DNA of 14,855 nt from JAWVZH01 sp033722295 (GTDB lineage: Bacteria; Bacteroidota; Bacteroidia; Chitinophagales; Saprospiraceae), in contig JAWVZH010000074.1 in NCBI GenBank assembly GCA_033722295.1, forward strand, positions 1 through 14,855, in the 5' to 3' direction. Position numbers and translations under genes: made by a program. Positions within the stretch are counted from its first letter, which is position 1. Each line of letters starts with the position of its first letter. Shown piece after piece: positions 14,479 to 14,855 of the stretch. The notes below the pieces were generated by a model, which did not search any database, had not been told where the DNA came from, and saw only the letters and a program-made list of their open reading frames with translations.

Positions 14479-14855
14479 ATGAAGGAAGTATTTATAGCCA
14501 GCGCAAAAAGAACACCAATAGGAAGTTTCGGTGGACAACTCTCGAAATTCAGTGCTCCACAACTCGGATCCTTTGCCATTGAAGGGGCCCTCAAAGAAGC
14601 AGGGATCGACCCATCATTGGTTGAAGAGGTATTTATGGGGAACGTATGCTCCGCGAATTTGGGCCAGGCTCCAGCAAGGCAGGCTGCTCTAGGAGCAGGA
14701 ATACCCGATAATACACCATGCACTACCGTCAATAAAGTTTGCTCGTCCGGAATGAAATCTATCATGTTCGCCGCTCAGCAAATTCAGCTTGGATTGATAG
14801 ATATAGCTGTGGCCGGAGGAATGGAGAGTATGAGTAATATCCCTTACTACCTTCC
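14479..14855 (+). CDS. Thiolase (acetyl-CoA C-acetyltransferase), cut by right edge
   Basis: The frame opens with ATG at 14479 and stays open to the window end, giving 125 residues of a family normally about 390 long. The N-terminus MKEVFIASAKRTPIGSFGG is typical of biosynthetic/degradative thiolases, and NKVCSSGMK (85-93) contains the nucleophilic Cys88 that takes up the acyl group. AGGMESMSN (112-120) is the next conserved block. The enzyme condenses two acetyl-CoA to acetoacetyl-CoA, or thiolyses 3-ketoacyl-CoA. The catalytic His and the second Cys of the family lie outside the window. The closest subgroup looks like acetyl-CoA acetyltransferase (AtoB/PhaA type) rather than FadA, by eye. 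It is preceded by a 133-bp gap with a -7 element, so it is probably a separate transcription unit. Confidence 0.94.
   Translation, partial: MKEVFIASAKRTPIGSFGGQLSKFSAPQLGSFAIEGALKEAGIDPSLVEEVFMGNVCSANLGQAPARQAALGAGIPDNTPCTTVNKVCSSGMKSIMFAAQQIQLGLIDIAVAGGMESMSNIPYYL

Noticed and set aside
14460..14765. Minus-strand 101-aa frame at the right edge
   Set aside because: Antisense to the thiolase N-terminus, which has the catalytic Cys block and a continuous frame to the window end.

Overview
The window looks like chromosomal DNA of a Bacteroidota bacterium, most likely from the Saprospiria/Lewinella side of the phylum (the phylum is well supported, the finer placement is inference). The evidence is a type IX secretion (T9SS) type A C-terminal sorting domain, a DUF3276/PUR-alpha-like protein, a ComEC without a nuclease domain paired with a triple helix-hairpin-helix protein, and several TAnnTTTG-type -7 promoter elements. 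No tRNA, rRNA, CRISPR array, insertion sequence or prophage gene was seen. Gene density is high, with 11 complete genes and two cut by the window edges.

Left part (1-4318): two minus-strand envelope genes lie 3 nt apart, a cut-off membrane/coiled-coil protein at the left edge and a membrane-anchored protein with two OmpA-like domains. Diverging from them is a DNA-uptake pair: comEC, then a ComEA-like protein with three helix-hairpin-helix units whose start codon overlaps the comEC stop (ATGA). A perfect 15-bp palindrome lies just ahead of comEC.

Middle part (4319-9350): class I fructose-1,6-bisphosphatase (fbp, minus) converges on the ComEA-like gene with no spacer, so the two stop codons form one TGATCA. 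Divergent from fbp is an ABC exporter half-transporter with Asp at the usual catalytic Glu position; its leader carries a cluster of TTGGTA half-sites. Next comes a PUR-alpha-like nucleic-acid-binding protein with its own promoter and a strong intrinsic terminator. A minus-strand pair follows, a sugar-nucleotide-type nucleotidyltransferase and a DUF2905 membrane protein, overlapping by ATGA.

Right part (9351-14855): a minus-strand DUF1800-DUF1501 operon ends in an intrinsic terminator. The DUF1501 protein combines a Tat-like N-terminus with a T9SS sorting domain. Divergent from the operon is a lipoprotein di-heme cytochrome c peroxidase/MauG-family protein. The right edge cuts a thiolase gene just after its catalytic Cys region.

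Most of the window is core metabolism and envelope function. The best candidate for an under-described system is the DUF1800/DUF1501 pair facing the di-heme peroxidase: two exported proteins of unknown activity next to an exported redox enzyme that seems to lack the textbook Met ligand. The second is the compact comEC/triple-HhH uptake operon. Both are inferences from gene content and order.
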